The notes under the pieces are model-generated. The model searched no databases. It was not told where the DNA came from and worked only from the letters and a program-made list of their open reading frames with translations. Position numbers and translations under genes: made by a program. A stretch of DNA of 64,000 nucleotides from CBDFKJ01 sp965248805 (GTDB lineage Bacteria > Pseudomonadota > Alphaproteobacteria > UBA6615), in contig CBDFKJ010000004.1 of NCBI GenBank assembly GCA_965248805.1, positions 136,111 through 200,110 on the forward strand, written 5' to 3'. This document shows, piece by piece, positions 29,469 to 37,708 of the stretch (positions are counted from its first letter, which is position 1; each line of letters starts with the position of its first letter).

Positions 29469-29780
29469 TCACCGCCGCTTTCTCTTAAGGCGCGGCAAAT
29501 ACCAGCCGGCCGCGAACATCAGCAGCCCGCCGCCGAACAGGACCAGCGAGGCGCGCCACGTCAGAACGGTCACGATGCCGGGCTCCCAGAGCGCCGGGTG
29601 GACATAACGCTGAATGATCGCCTGCAGAAAGTTCAAGCTGCCGCGATGCCAGCGGAACCAAAACTCGCCGAGGGCTATGGCACGGAGTTCGCCGGTGTCG
29701 CGCCAGACCGCGATCTCCTCGACGAGCGCCAACGTGGCAAGCACCAGCAGGACGACTCCCAACAATCTAAATACGATCAA
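29469..29780 (-). CDS. Small membrane protein of unknown function, 103 aa
   Basis: Two transmembrane segments: residues about 3-22 (VFRLLGVVLLVLATLALVEE) and about 71-95 (TWRASLVLFGGGLLMFAAGW), with a basic C terminus RLKRKRR. The loop between them is about 45 residues and Trp-rich. It is convergent with lepA and not in an operon. I do not recognise a family. Confidence 0.65.
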   Translation of the reverse strand: MIVFRLLGVVLLVLATLALVEEIAVWRDTGELRAIALGEFWFRWHRGSLNFLQAIIQRYVHPALWEPGIVTVLTWRASLVLFGGGLLMFAAGWYLPRLKRKRR

Positions 29781-29903
29781 AGCTCTAGCCTAGCCTGCCG
29801 CGGTAATGGTGGCCGCCATCGTAACAGTGACGACGGCCACGGCAAATTGGATGCATGGGCGCTTGCATCGGCGTACGGCGATTCGTTACATGCCGCGGGT
29901 GCG

Positions 29904-29993
29904 GGAGGGATGGCCGAGCGGTTTAAGGCGCACGCCTGGAAAGCGTGTTGGGGCGAAAGCCCCTCGTGGGTTCGAATCCCACTCCCTCCGCCA
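29904..29993 (+). tRNA. tRNA-Ser (anticodon GGA)
   Basis: Acceptor GGAGGGA pairs with TCCCTCC before G and an encoded CCA. The D arm carries GGCCGAGCGGTTTAAGGC, the anticodon loop reads CTGGAAA with GGA, a long variable arm (GGGGCGAAAGCCCC) marks the class II tRNA-Ser shape, and the T arm has GTGGGTTCGAATCCCAC. Reads UCC/UCU codons. Confidence 0.97.
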
Positions 29994-30078
29994 CGGCTTA
30001 AATCATTGATATCACAGTGTTTTTTGACTTTCGGCGGTGCGGAATTAGCGACTCTTTGCGGGGGTTTAGGGCCTATGT

Positions 30079-30883
30079 GGGCATTGACACGTTAAGTGGG
30101 TGGCCGTGGTGACCTGGCGTCGCTACCGTCGCCGAATGACCCCGATATCCTTTAAGCGACATCGCTTTCCGCCAGTGATCATCCAGCACGCGGTCTGGCT
30201 TTACGCCCGTTTCACGCTGTCGTTTCGCGACGTCGAGGAATTGCTGGCCGAGCGTGGGATCGATGTTTCGAATGAGACGGTACGGCGCTGGTTTCTGAAG
30301 TTCGGGCGTCTGGTCGCCAGCAATCTTCGCCGCAGCCGTCCGCGTGCCAGTGCTCGCTGGCATCTCGACGAGATGGCCATCAGGATCCGCGGCCGGAGAC
30401 ACTGGCTGTGGCGGGCGGTCGACGACGAGGGTGAGGTGCTCGACTTTCTGGTCCAGCGACGACGTTGCGCCCGATCGGCGGCGAGATTGCTGCGAAAGCT
30501 GCTCAACAAGCAGGGCTTTGCGCCGAAGCGGATCACGACGGACAAGCTTCGATCTTACGCCGTCGCCATCCGAAAAGAGCGGCTTTCCGCGGTCCACGAG
30601 CAGCGATTGCGGGCGAACAATCGCGCTGAAAACTCACACCAGCCGGTTAGACGACGAGAACGAAAACAGCAGCGGTTCAAGTCACCGGGATCAGCCCAAC
30701 GGTTCCTGTCGATCCACGCCGCCGTTCAAAACGCCTTCTACGTCCAACGCCATCTTCTGCCACGCCGCATCTTCAAGACCTTTCGAGCTGAGACGTTTGC
30801 CGTCTGGCAGCAGTGCTGCCTCGCAGCCTGACCCGGATCACGGCGAATTTCGGCCGACTGCGTCAGTTAACGTGTCGATGCCC
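30079..30883. mobile_element. IS6-family insertion sequence (805 bp)
   Basis: Seventeen-base terminal repeats: GGGCATTGACACGTTAA on the left and, read inward, GGGCATCGACACGTTAA on the right, one mismatch. Flanking 8-mers GCCTATGT and TTGGCCGG differ, so no target duplication is visible; for IS6 elements this can reflect cointegrate recombination or deletion. Inserted between tRNA-Ser and ctaB. Confidence 0.92.
30136..30831 (+). CDS. IS6-family transposase
   Basis: 231 residues. N-terminal helix-turn-helix region (TLSFRDVEELLAERGIDVSN), followed by the DDE catalytic domain with the first Asp in ARWHLDEMAIRI, the second in ITTDKLRSY and the Glu in NNRAENSHQPVRRRER, typical of the IS26/IS6100 group. 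ATG 30136 puts FKRHRFPPVIIQHAVWLY at the N terminus, as in homologues. Full length and unbroken. Confidence 0.93.
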   Translation: MTPISFKRHRFPPVIIQHAVWLYARFTLSFRDVEELLAERGIDVSNETVRRWFLKFGRLVASNLRRSRPRASARWHLDEMAIRIRGRRHWLWRAVDDEGEVLDFLVQRRRCARSAARLLRKLLNKQGFAPKRITTDKLRSYAVAIRKERLSAVHEQRLRANNRAENSHQPVRRRERKQQRFKSPGSAQRFLSIHAAVQNAFYVQRHLLPRRIFKTFRAETFAVWQQCCLAA

Positions 30884-31080
30884 TTGGCCGGCTAGAGAGA
30901 AATTTTGCGGGCGTCGGATTGACATAATCATGGTTGCGCGGCGCAAAATCTGGTCAAATGCATGCGCGGGGGCGTGAGCCCAAACATGAGCGCGTGATCA
31001 CGTGAACGGATAAGCGCGGCGGTTTACCCGTGTGCGGTCCTTTCGGTACACTGTCCAAAGAATCGAGGGTTTTTGGGGGA

Positions 31081-32010
31081 ATGGCGGCGGACACGACAAG
31101 TACGGCCCAAGCGGTTGCGCAGCCGATTGGCGCACGGGCCGCCGATTATCTGACCCTGCTGAAACCGCGGGTGATGTCGCTGGTGGCTTTTACCGGCGTT
31201 GGCGGCTTGGTGGTGGCGCCGGGAAGCCTGCACCCGCTGGCTGCGGTGACAGCCGTGTTCTGTATAGCCGTCGGCGCCGGCGCGGCCGGGGCAATCAACA
31301 TGTGGTACGAGCGCGATATCGATGCCTTGATGGCGCGAACCCGGCGGAGGCCGATCCCGGCCGGTCGGCTCGCGCCGGACGAGGCGCTTGCATTCGGCGT
31401 CATGCTGAGCCTGTTCGCGGTCCTGCTCATGGGCATCGCTGTCAACTGGGTGGCGGCCGCATTGTTGGCCTTTGCCAATGCATTCTACGTGTTCGTCTAT
31501 ACCGTCTGGCTGAAGCGCCGAACGCCGCAGAACATCGTTATCGGCGGGGCCGCCGGCGCGTTTCCGCCAATGATCGGTTGGGCTGCCGTGACCGGCTCGG
31601 TGAGCCTCGAGTCGATTGTGCTCTTCCTGATCATATTCATGTGGACGCCGCCGCATTTCTGGGCCTTGGCGCTCTATCAGGAGGGCGACTACGCAAAGGC
31701 CGGCGTGCCGATGCTGCCGGTGGTCGCCGGTAAGGCCGAAACCAAGCGTCATATCCTGGTCTATACCTTGTTGCTCACGCCGCTGACTTTCGTACCGGTG
31801 CTGCTCGGCATGGCCGGGCCCGCCTACGGTGCGGCGGCGACGTTGTTGGGCGCGTACTTTGTGGTGCTCGCGGTTCAGGTCTTGCGTGAGTCCGGCGACC
31901 GTGCCGCGCGACGCATGTTCCGCTTCTCCATCCTCTATCTGTTCACGCTGTTCGCGGCCCTGATCGTCGAGCACGTGACGGCCATGACGATCATCCCGTT
32001 GACGGTTTGA
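31081..32010 (+). CDS. ctaB: Protoheme IX farnesyltransferase (heme O synthase)
   Basis: 309 residues, polytopic UbiA-superfamily prenyltransferase. The first Asp-rich motif is INMWYERDIDALMARTRRRP and the second EGDYAKAGVPMLPVVAG, and eight to nine membrane segments are visible. It converts heme B to heme O for aa3/bo3 oxidases in the inner membrane. ATG 31081 follows GGGGGA. It is convergent with the cytochrome oxidase operon 440 bases further on, which needs its product. Confidence 0.93.
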   Translation: MAADTTSTAQAVAQPIGARAADYLTLLKPRVMSLVAFTGVGGLVVAPGSLHPLAAVTAVFCIAVGAGAAGAINMWYERDIDALMARTRRRPIPAGRLAPDEALAFGVMLSLFAVLLMGIAVNWVAAALLAFANAFYVFVYTVWLKRRTPQNIVIGGAAGAFPPMIGWAAVTGSVSLESIVLFLIIFMWTPPHFWALALYQEGDYAKAGVPMLPVVAGKAETKRHILVYTLLLTPLTFVPVLLGMAGPAYGAAATLLGAYFVVLAVQVLRESGDRAARRMFRFSILYLFTLFAALIVEHVTAMTIIPLTV

Positions 32011-32089
32011 GCCGGCCGATCATCGACCACCGGACGCTATGGTAGACACGGGCAGGGAGGTTTGCGTCGGGGGCCCCCGCCGCGCGGCC

Positions 32090-32236
32090 TCATCGCTTGC
32101 GTGCGCGCCACCTTTTCTGCCCGACATAGGCGATCGCCAACGCGATTATCGTGCCCAGAATGATCAAGAGCGCCGTACCGCCCGACGAGCTGCCGGTACC
32201 GGTGACGCCGTGAGCGGCAAGCGCGGTCGAGATCAA
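32090..32236 (-). CDS. Possible small membrane protein, 48 aa
   Basis: Read from TTG at 32236, the ORF gives a Gly/Ser-rich stretch (HGVTGTGSSSGG), one transmembrane helix (TALLIILGTIIALAIAYV) and a strongly basic tail KRWRARKR, a convincing single-pass pattern. No ATG is available and the ribosome site is weak. It lies downstream of the oxidase terminator, so it may be independent or a fragment. Family unknown. Confidence 0.4.
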   Translation of the reverse strand: MISTALAAHGVTGTGSSSGGTALLIILGTIIALAIAYVGQKRWRARKR

Positions 32237-32400
32237 TGTGTAGCTCTCATCATTGCCATAACGTCCTCAGCGCCGTCGGGCTTTGGGATCGCTGCCGATG
32301 GCGCTATTCCAACTGATAGCAGCGCGTAGGCTGATTGCCGGCGCACCATAGCGGCGCGGGCGGTGGGAGACAATCGATCCGGCCGCCGTCTGGATACGCG

Positions 32401-32433
32401 AAAGCCCGCGCTCGGGACGGTCCGAGCGTGGGC
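32401..32433 (-). terminator. Terminator of the cytochrome oxidase operon
   Basis: On the minus strand GCCCACGCTCGG pairs with CCGAGCGCGGGC (12 pairs, one G-U type) around a short loop, followed by a short TTT. It starts 20 bases after the last oxidase gene. The T run is brief, so efficiency is uncertain. Confidence 0.6.
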
Positions 32434-32453
32434 CCGCGTTGGTCAAATCGGCG

Positions 32454-32795
32454 TCAGTGCGCGATCGGCAGCGGTCCGGGGCCGAAGAAGATGATGCGCG
32501 TCGCGAACGTATAGTCAGACTCGAACGTCATGATCGCAACGAACACCAAAATCGCGATCGGCGGCAGCAGCAAGGCGTAAATCAACGCCATACGCTCCCA
32601 CATCATATGCATGAAGACGGCGCAGATCAGCCCCGCCTTGAGCATCATGAACACCAAAATTAGCGTCCATCGCAGATAACTTTCGACGTGGAAGTAGTCG
32701 ACCGCGTACGAGAACGCGCTCAGGACGAACAGCAATCCCCAGATCCAGAAGTAGACCCCGAGCGGATGTTGTTGTCCCTCAGCCGCTTGTGCCAT
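32454..32795 (-). CDS. Cytochrome c oxidase subunit IV-type protein
   Basis: 113 residues with three transmembrane helices (GVYFWIWGLLFVLSAFSYAV, LRWTLILVFMMLKAGLICAV, and ALLLPPIAILVFVAIMTF). This matches the COX4_pro/CyoD-like subunit found with bacterial heme-copper oxidases, thought to help assembly or stability. Last gene of the oxidase operon, 11 bases after subunit III, and followed by a terminator. Confidence 0.8.
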   Translation of the reverse strand: MAQAAEGQQHPLGVYFWIWGLLFVLSAFSYAVDYFHVESYLRWTLILVFMMLKAGLICAVFMHMMWERMALIYALLLPPIAILVFVAIMTFESDYTFATRIIFFGPGPLPIAH

Positions 32796-32806
32796 GTCTC
32801 AGCCCC

Positions 32807-33514
32807 TCACCAAAGATAGAAGAATGCGAAGATGAACACCCACACCAGATCGACGAAATGCCAATACAGGCCCATGATCTCGACGACCTCATAGCCGCCC
32901 TTGCGGCTAGTGAAATAGCCCCGGCGTCCGGTGTCGTCGTAGTCACCGCGGAAGCACTTGATGGACGTGATGATCAGGAACAGCACCCCGACCGACACGT
33001 GGAAGCCGTGGAAGCCGGTGATCATGAAGAAGGTCGATCCGAACTGAGCCGCGCCCATCGGATTGCCCCAGGGCCGCACGCCCTCTTCGATCAGCTTGCT
33101 CCATTCGAACGCCTGCATGCCGACGAACGACGCACCGAATGCCGCCGTCGCTAGCATCAGTAGGGCCGCTGCCACGCGGTTCTTGCGGTAGCCGAAATTG
33201 ACCGCCATCGCCATGGTGCCGCTACTGCTGATCAGGATGAAGGTCATGATCGCGATCAGGATCAGCGGGATCGGCTCGCCGCCGAAGCTCAAGGCGAAGA
33301 CCTCGCTGGGGTTCGGCCATGGCACCGTCGTCGAATTGCGCACCGTCATGTAGGACAGCAGGAAACAACTGAATATGAAGGTGTCGCTGACGAGGAAGAT
33401 CCACATCATCGCCTTGCCCCAGGGAACATTCTTGAATGCCCTCTGGTCAGACGCCCAATCAGCGGCCAAGCCCTGCATCCCGTCGGGCCGCCCGAGTGTG
33501 TCTGCGTGTGCCAT
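32807..33514 (-). CDS. coxP: Heme-copper oxidase subunit III (second copy)
   Basis: 235 residues with about six to seven membrane helices. Typical subunit III segments are MMWIFLVSDTFIFSCFLLSY, MTGFHGFHVSVGVLFLI-like TGFHGFHVSVGVLF and the C-terminal EIMGLYWHFVDLVWVFIF. ATG 33514 is used; the frame extends upstream into the previous gene. Two adjacent subunit III genes are the mark of coxMNOP-type operons, hence the symbol, given by position. Confidence 0.82.
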   Translation of the reverse strand: MAHADTLGRPDGMQGLAADWASDQRAFKNVPWGKAMMWIFLVSDTFIFSCFLLSYMTVRNSTTVPWPNPSEVFALSFGGEPIPLILIAIMTFILISSSGTMAMAVNFGYRKNRVAAALLMLATAAFGASFVGMQAFEWSKLIEEGVRPWGNPMGAAQFGSTFFMITGFHGFHVSVGVLFLIITSIKCFRGDYDDTGRRGYFTSRKGGYEVVEIMGLYWHFVDLVWVFIFAFFYLW

Positions 33515-33530
33515 ATGCCCCGACCCTAGT

Positions 33531-34151
33531 TTAGGTAAACAACAATAGACCGAACAGAACCGCCCATACGATGAGCAGGTAATGCCAATAGATCGCGCAC
33601 AGCTCGACACTCATGCGCAAATCGCCGGCCGCAATGCCCGGCTGCCACAGTTTGAGCGCCGTCCGGCCCCAGGCCACCAGTCCACCCAGCAAGTGCAACC
33701 CGTGCACCGCCGTCAACAGATAGAAAAACCCGACGGCGGGATTCGTCGACGCAAAATAGCCTTGCGCGACCAACTGCTGCGACACGAAGAGTTGGCCGAG
33801 CAAAAACAGGAACGTGAGCGCGCCGCCGGCAATCAGGCCGACGCGGACGCGATCCAGATCGTCGTCACCCGCGCCGCGTTGCGCCCAATGCAGGGCGACA
33901 CTGCTGAGCACAAGCATGAGCGTGTTCAGCCACAGCATCCACGGCTCGGCCAGAGGCTGCCAATCGCCATAGGTCATGCGGTCCGAATAGATGACGATAA
34001 ACAGCGAAAATAGAACCGTCGCGACGCCGAGGAACACGCGCAAGGCGACGTGCGGCGTCGGCAAAGCGAAGGTGCCGCTGCCATGGCGCTCGTCGACCGT
34101 GCCGGCCGCCGTCTGCCAAGGCTTCTCCCTGATCTGCTCGAAAATTCCCAT
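33531..34151 (-). CDS. coxO: Heme-copper oxidase subunit III (first copy)
   Basis: 206 residues, about five membrane helices, with AVHGLHLLGGLVAW and the C-terminal ELCAIYWHYLLIVWAVLFG, the subunit III HG.H....YWH pattern. It lacks the first two helices of long subunit III forms. It follows subunit I after 24 bases and precedes the second subunit III by 16 bases. Name assigned by operon order I-III-III. Confidence 0.82.
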   Translation of the reverse strand: MGIFEQIREKPWQTAAGTVDERHGSGTFALPTPHVALRVFLGVATVLFSLFIVIYSDRMTYGDWQPLAEPWMLWLNTLMLVLSSVALHWAQRGAGDDDLDRVRVGLIAGGALTFLFLLGQLFVSQQLVAQGYFASTNPAVGFFYLLTAVHGLHLLGGLVAWGRTALKLWQPGIAAGDLRMSVELCAIYWHYLLIVWAVLFGLLLFT

Positions 34152-34175
34152 ATCCAGCCTCGGGCAGTCGGTCGC

Positions 34176-35939
34176 CTAGCCGCCTGCCGCCCGCGCCGGA
34201 GGCTCGTTTTGCGGGATGAAGTCGTCCTTGGCGCCCGGCACGCTGTAGTCATAGGCCCAGCGATAGACCAGAGGCAGCTCTTTGCCGAAATTGCCGTGCC
34301 CCGGCGGGAATTCGTCCGTCTGCCACTCCAACGAAGTCGCTTTCCACGGGTTGCGCTTGGAAACCTCGCCCTTCCTGGCGCTGTGGGCCAGGTTGTAAAT
34401 GAACAGGAACTGAGCGAGGCCGACAATGATCGTAATCACGGTTACGAAGCCGTTGAGTTCGATCGCCGAGTCCGGGATATAGCTGGTGCCGCTCATTTCG
34501 AAATACCGACGCGGCACGCCCAGGAAGCCCAAATAGTGCAGCGGCAGGAAGATCGTGTAGGTGCCTAGGAAAGTGACCCAGAAATGCACCTTGCCCAACG
34601 TTTCATTGTACATGCGGCCGGTCAGCAATGGGAACCAATGGTAAATTGCCCCGAAGATGACAAGTGACGGTGCGATGCCCATAACCATGTGGAAGTGGGC
34701 GACCACGAACATCGTGTCCGACAGTGGAACGTCGACGACGACGTTGCCCAGGAAGAGCCCGGTGATGCCGCCGTTAACGAACGTGACGATGAACCCGATC
34801 GCAAACAGCATCGGCGTCCTGAGATGGATGTTGCCGTGCCACAGCGTCAGCGTCCAATTATAGACCTTCAGCGCCGTCGGCACGGCGATGATCAGCGTCG
34901 TGGTGGCAAAGAAGAAGCCGAACCACGGATGCATGCCGCTGACGTACATGTGGTGTGCCCAAACGACGAAACTCAACGCGCCGATGCTGGCGATCGCCCA
35001 CACCATCATGCGATAGCCAAAGATGTTCTTTCTTGCATGGGTGCTGATCAGGTCGGAGACGATTCCGAACGCCGGCAGGGCAACGATGTAGACCTCAGGA
35101 TGGCCGAAGAACCAAAACAAGTGCTGGAACAGGATCGGGCTGCCGCCGCCATATTCAAGTTGTTGACCGAATTCGATGATGGTCGGCATGAAGAAGCTGG
35201 TACCTAGAAGCTTGTCCAGCGACATCATGACAACGCCAACGAACAGTGCCGGGAAGGCAAACAGTGCCAGGACCGTGGCCGTGAATATGCCCCAAACAGA
35301 CAGTGGCAGTCGCATGAGCGTCATGCCGCGGGTGCGCGCCTGCAGCACTGTTACGACATAGTTCAAGCCGCCCATGGTGAAGCCGACCACGAACAGCGCC
35401 AAAGAGACGCCCATCAGGATGATGCCGCCGTCCGATCCGGGCGTGCCGGAGGTAATGGCCTGCGGCGGATACAGTGTCCACCCCGCGCCGGTGGGACCAC
35501 CCGGAACGAAAAGGCTCGCCACAAGCACAAGCACGGCCAGAAAATAGATCCAATAACTCAACATATTCACATAGGGGAACACCATGTCCCGTGCACCGAC
35601 CATCAGCGGGATAAGGTAGTTGCCGAAGCCGCCCAGGAACAGCGCGGTCAGCAGATAGACCACCATGATCATGCCGTGCATGGTGATGAACTGATAGTAC
35701 TCGGCGTTGTCGATGAAAGTGAAGATCTCCGGAAATCCGAGCTGCAGCCGCATCAGCCACGAGAACATCATGCCGATCAGGCCGATCGCGATCGCCGTGA
35801 AGGAATACTGGATGGCGATGACCTTAGCGTCTTGCGAAAATACGTACTTCGTCACAAAGCTCTTGGGGTCGTAGAGTTCAACCTCCGGAACTTCTGCGGT
35901 CGGCACGAACGTGGCGTCAGAGCCGGTGATTTCAGCCAT
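34176..35939 (-). CDS. coxN: Cytochrome c oxidase subunit I (aa3 type)
   Basis: 587 residues with twelve membrane helices. Heme a ligand in MHGMIMVVYLLTAL; CuB and cross-linked Tyr in GHPEVYIVALPAFG; CuB His pair in WAHHMYVSGM; heme a3 and a ligands in VVAHFHMVMG. The K-channel Lys is present (VPTALKVYNW), as is the D-channel Asp (VGARDMVFP), so proton pumping is expected. ATG at 35939; a GTG lies one codon earlier. Symbol by synteny with coxMNOP. Confidence 0.93.
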   Translation of the reverse strand: MAEITGSDATFVPTAEVPEVELYDPKSFVTKYVFSQDAKVIAIQYSFTAIAIGLIGMMFSWLMRLQLGFPEIFTFIDNAEYYQFITMHGMIMVVYLLTALFLGGFGNYLIPLMVGARDMVFPYVNMLSYWIYFLAVLVLVASLFVPGGPTGAGWTLYPPQAITSGTPGSDGGIILMGVSLALFVVGFTMGGLNYVVTVLQARTRGMTLMRLPLSVWGIFTATVLALFAFPALFVGVVMMSLDKLLGTSFFMPTIIEFGQQLEYGGGSPILFQHLFWFFGHPEVYIVALPAFGIVSDLISTHARKNIFGYRMMVWAIASIGALSFVVWAHHMYVSGMHPWFGFFFATTTLIIAVPTALKVYNWTLTLWHGNIHLRTPMLFAIGFIVTFVNGGITGLFLGNVVVDVPLSDTMFVVAHFHMVMGIAPSLVIFGAIYHWFPLLTGRMYNETLGKVHFWVTFLGTYTIFLPLHYLGFLGVPRRYFEMSGTSYIPDSAIELNGFVTVITIIVGLAQFLFIYNLAHSARKGEVSKRNPWKATSLEWQTDEFPPGHGNFGKELPLVYRWAYDYSVPGAKDDFIPQNEPPARAAGG

Positions 35940-35990
35940 CACAACATCCTCTCGCTAGGTCTCTCATAATCGACGCGTCCAGGTCGGCTT

Positions 35991-36863
35991 TCATGGCGCC
36001 AAGGGAACGGGTGCGGCTACGGCGTTGGCCTGTCGCCGCGCCGGGGTTAGCGGATCGTCCGGTGTGGGAGCGGCGTCTGCCAGGAAATCCGCGAATGTAA
36101 ACTGCTCTTGCAGCCATTGCTGATAATCAGCCGGCTCATCTACGACAACAGCACCGCGCATGTTATAGTGATTGGTGCCGCAAAGTTCAAAACACATGGC
36201 GTCGAACCGGCCTGTCCTTATCGGCGTAAACCAGAAAAAAGTGGTGGCTCCCGGCACGGAGTCCATCTTTGCCCGAAACTCGGGAACGTAGAAATCGTGC
36301 AGCACATCGAGGGAGCGGAGCAATACCTTCACCGGTTGATCGATCGGGATGTGCAGATCCTCGAAAACCAACACATCGTCCACCCCATTGGGGTCATCCA
36401 TATGGATGCCGAATGGGTTGTCGTCGTTGACATTGGCGGCGTCTGTGGTGCCGAGCTTGCCATCCTCGCCCGGAAGACGGTAATTCCACGACCACTGCTG
36501 TCCCAACACTTCGACCTCGGTCGCATCGTCAGGCACCGTTACGTAGTCGTTCCAGACGATGAGCCCGGGCGCCAGCATGATGGCGACGCCGACGGCCGTG
36601 CCGACCGTGAGCCAAGTCTCCAGCTTGCCGCTTTCGGGCTCGTAGTGGGCCTTCAGGCCGGGCCGATTGCCGAAGCGAAAAATACAATACGCCGTGAAGC
36701 CGAGCACGATAATAAAAACGATGCCGGTGACCCAGAACGTAATGATGACCGTGGCATCGATGAAGCCCCAATTGGACGCGATCGGCGTGAACCACCACGG
36801 GCTCGCGAAGTGAAATACGATGGTGCCCACCAGCACCAGCAGTATAAGAAGTGCTACGATCAT
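35991..36863 (-). CDS. coxM: Cytochrome c oxidase subunit II
   Basis: 290 residues. Two N-terminal membrane helices are followed by a periplasmic cupredoxin domain. The CuA site is complete: MCFELCGTNHYNMRG gives the two Cys, Glu carbonyl, His and Met, with the other His in LDVLHDFYVPEF. A Trp-rich electron-entry stretch GQQWSWNYR is present. An Asp/Asn-rich insert (VNDDNPFGIHMDDPNGVDD) is unusual. First gene of the operon. Confidence 0.93.
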   Translation of the reverse strand: MIVALLILLVLVGTIVFHFASPWWFTPIASNWGFIDATVIITFWVTGIVFIIVLGFTAYCIFRFGNRPGLKAHYEPESGKLETWLTVGTAVGVAIMLAPGLIVWNDYVTVPDDATEVEVLGQQWSWNYRLPGEDGKLGTTDAANVNDDNPFGIHMDDPNGVDDVLVFEDLHIPIDQPVKVLLRSLDVLHDFYVPEFRAKMDSVPGATTFFWFTPIRTGRFDAMCFELCGTNHYNMRGAVVVDEPADYQQWLQEQFTFADFLADAAPTPDDPLTPARRQANAVAAPVPLAP

Positions 36864-37350
36864 GCCCTTGTCACCCTTGCCTCAACCACTACCGCCATGA
36901 ACCAACGGAACCGCCGCCTTTAATGCGACTTGCAGCCACACTTGGCGCGTTACCATCCGTTCATGCATGGCAAATACCGCGCGCGCAATCCTCCCCCTTG
37001 ATCCGTACGCATTTTTCAGTTCATTCGCGCGCAGTCCGTGCTGCAATTTGGCATAGGCGAGACACGTGATCAAGCTCTAGCGTCTGCCCCCATGCCGGCG
37101 CGGAAAAGGCCGATCGCCGGGCGCGTGTGTGCGCCATCAGGGCCAATCTCGCAGCCCCGCAGCAACTGGCTCGGGGTTATTGACTGTGGGCAAGTGATGG
37201 GTTTCGCGCGTACCCGCTCCGCTTGCATACGCTTCGCGTACGGCCGTGTCTTTGGCCTGGAAATGTGCACAGGCGCGTGTACCGCGATGCAGTCGCTGTA
37301 GTCCGGCGAATACGCGCGCGACTGAATCCGGTGCCGCCGTTGCCCCCCGG
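36864..37350. other. Non-coding region upstream of the oxidase operon
   Basis: 487 bases with no ORF I can support. It must hold the promoter of the oxidase operon on the minus strand, but I see no clear -35/-10 pair. A 63-codon minus-strand frame at 36882-37073 has no membrane or family features. Confidence 0.5.
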
Positions 37351-37461
37351 CTAGAAGAAGCGGATGAACCCGATCAGGCTGATCACAAGGACGGATCCGC
37401 CGATGATCAGCGCGACCTTCCCGACATTGCTATGGTCGAAGTCGTGGCCATGTTCCGACAC
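37351..37461 (-). CDS. Small single-pass membrane protein, 36 aa
   Basis: Read from GTG at 37461, the ORF has a His/Asp-rich start (SEHGHDFDHSNVGK) and one helix (VALIIGGSVLVISLIGFIRF). GAAGGGAG lies about seven bases upstream, a strong ribosome site that supports the GTG. It sits about 490 bases from subunit II on the same strand and resembles small accessory subunits of terminal oxidases in size, but I have no family match. Confidence 0.55.
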   Translation of the reverse strand: MSEHGHDFDHSNVGKVALIIGGSVLVISLIGFIRFF

Positions 37462-37708
37462 ATTCGTCTCCCTTCGGACGGCTAATCGCGGGCGCAATCT
37501 CTGAGAATCACCGGGCCGAGTCAACCTCATCGCTGCGGCCGGGGCTGACGCGGGACGAGCCTCCGGCCCCGATTGCCACGTCCCCTGCGACCTGCGACAC
37601 TCTGGCGCAAGTCGGGATTGAAATAGCGGCGCGCCACGCAAGGCAGGCGTCAGCTACGCCGAATCCGGCTGTGTCTGGGGATTTCGACAACCGGCCGGAG
37701 TGGTTGAG

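Noticed and set aside
30910..30950. Sigma-70 promoter TTGACA before ctaB
   Set aside because: The -35 is good but no -10 lies at 16-18 bases.
32039..32329. 96-codon plus-strand ORF after ctaB
   Set aside because: Charged low-complexity translation; the minus strand at the same place gives a coherent membrane helix with a basic tail.
36882..37073. 63-codon minus-strand ORF upstream of the oxidase operon
   Set aside because: No membrane or family signal and no ribosome site that I can see.
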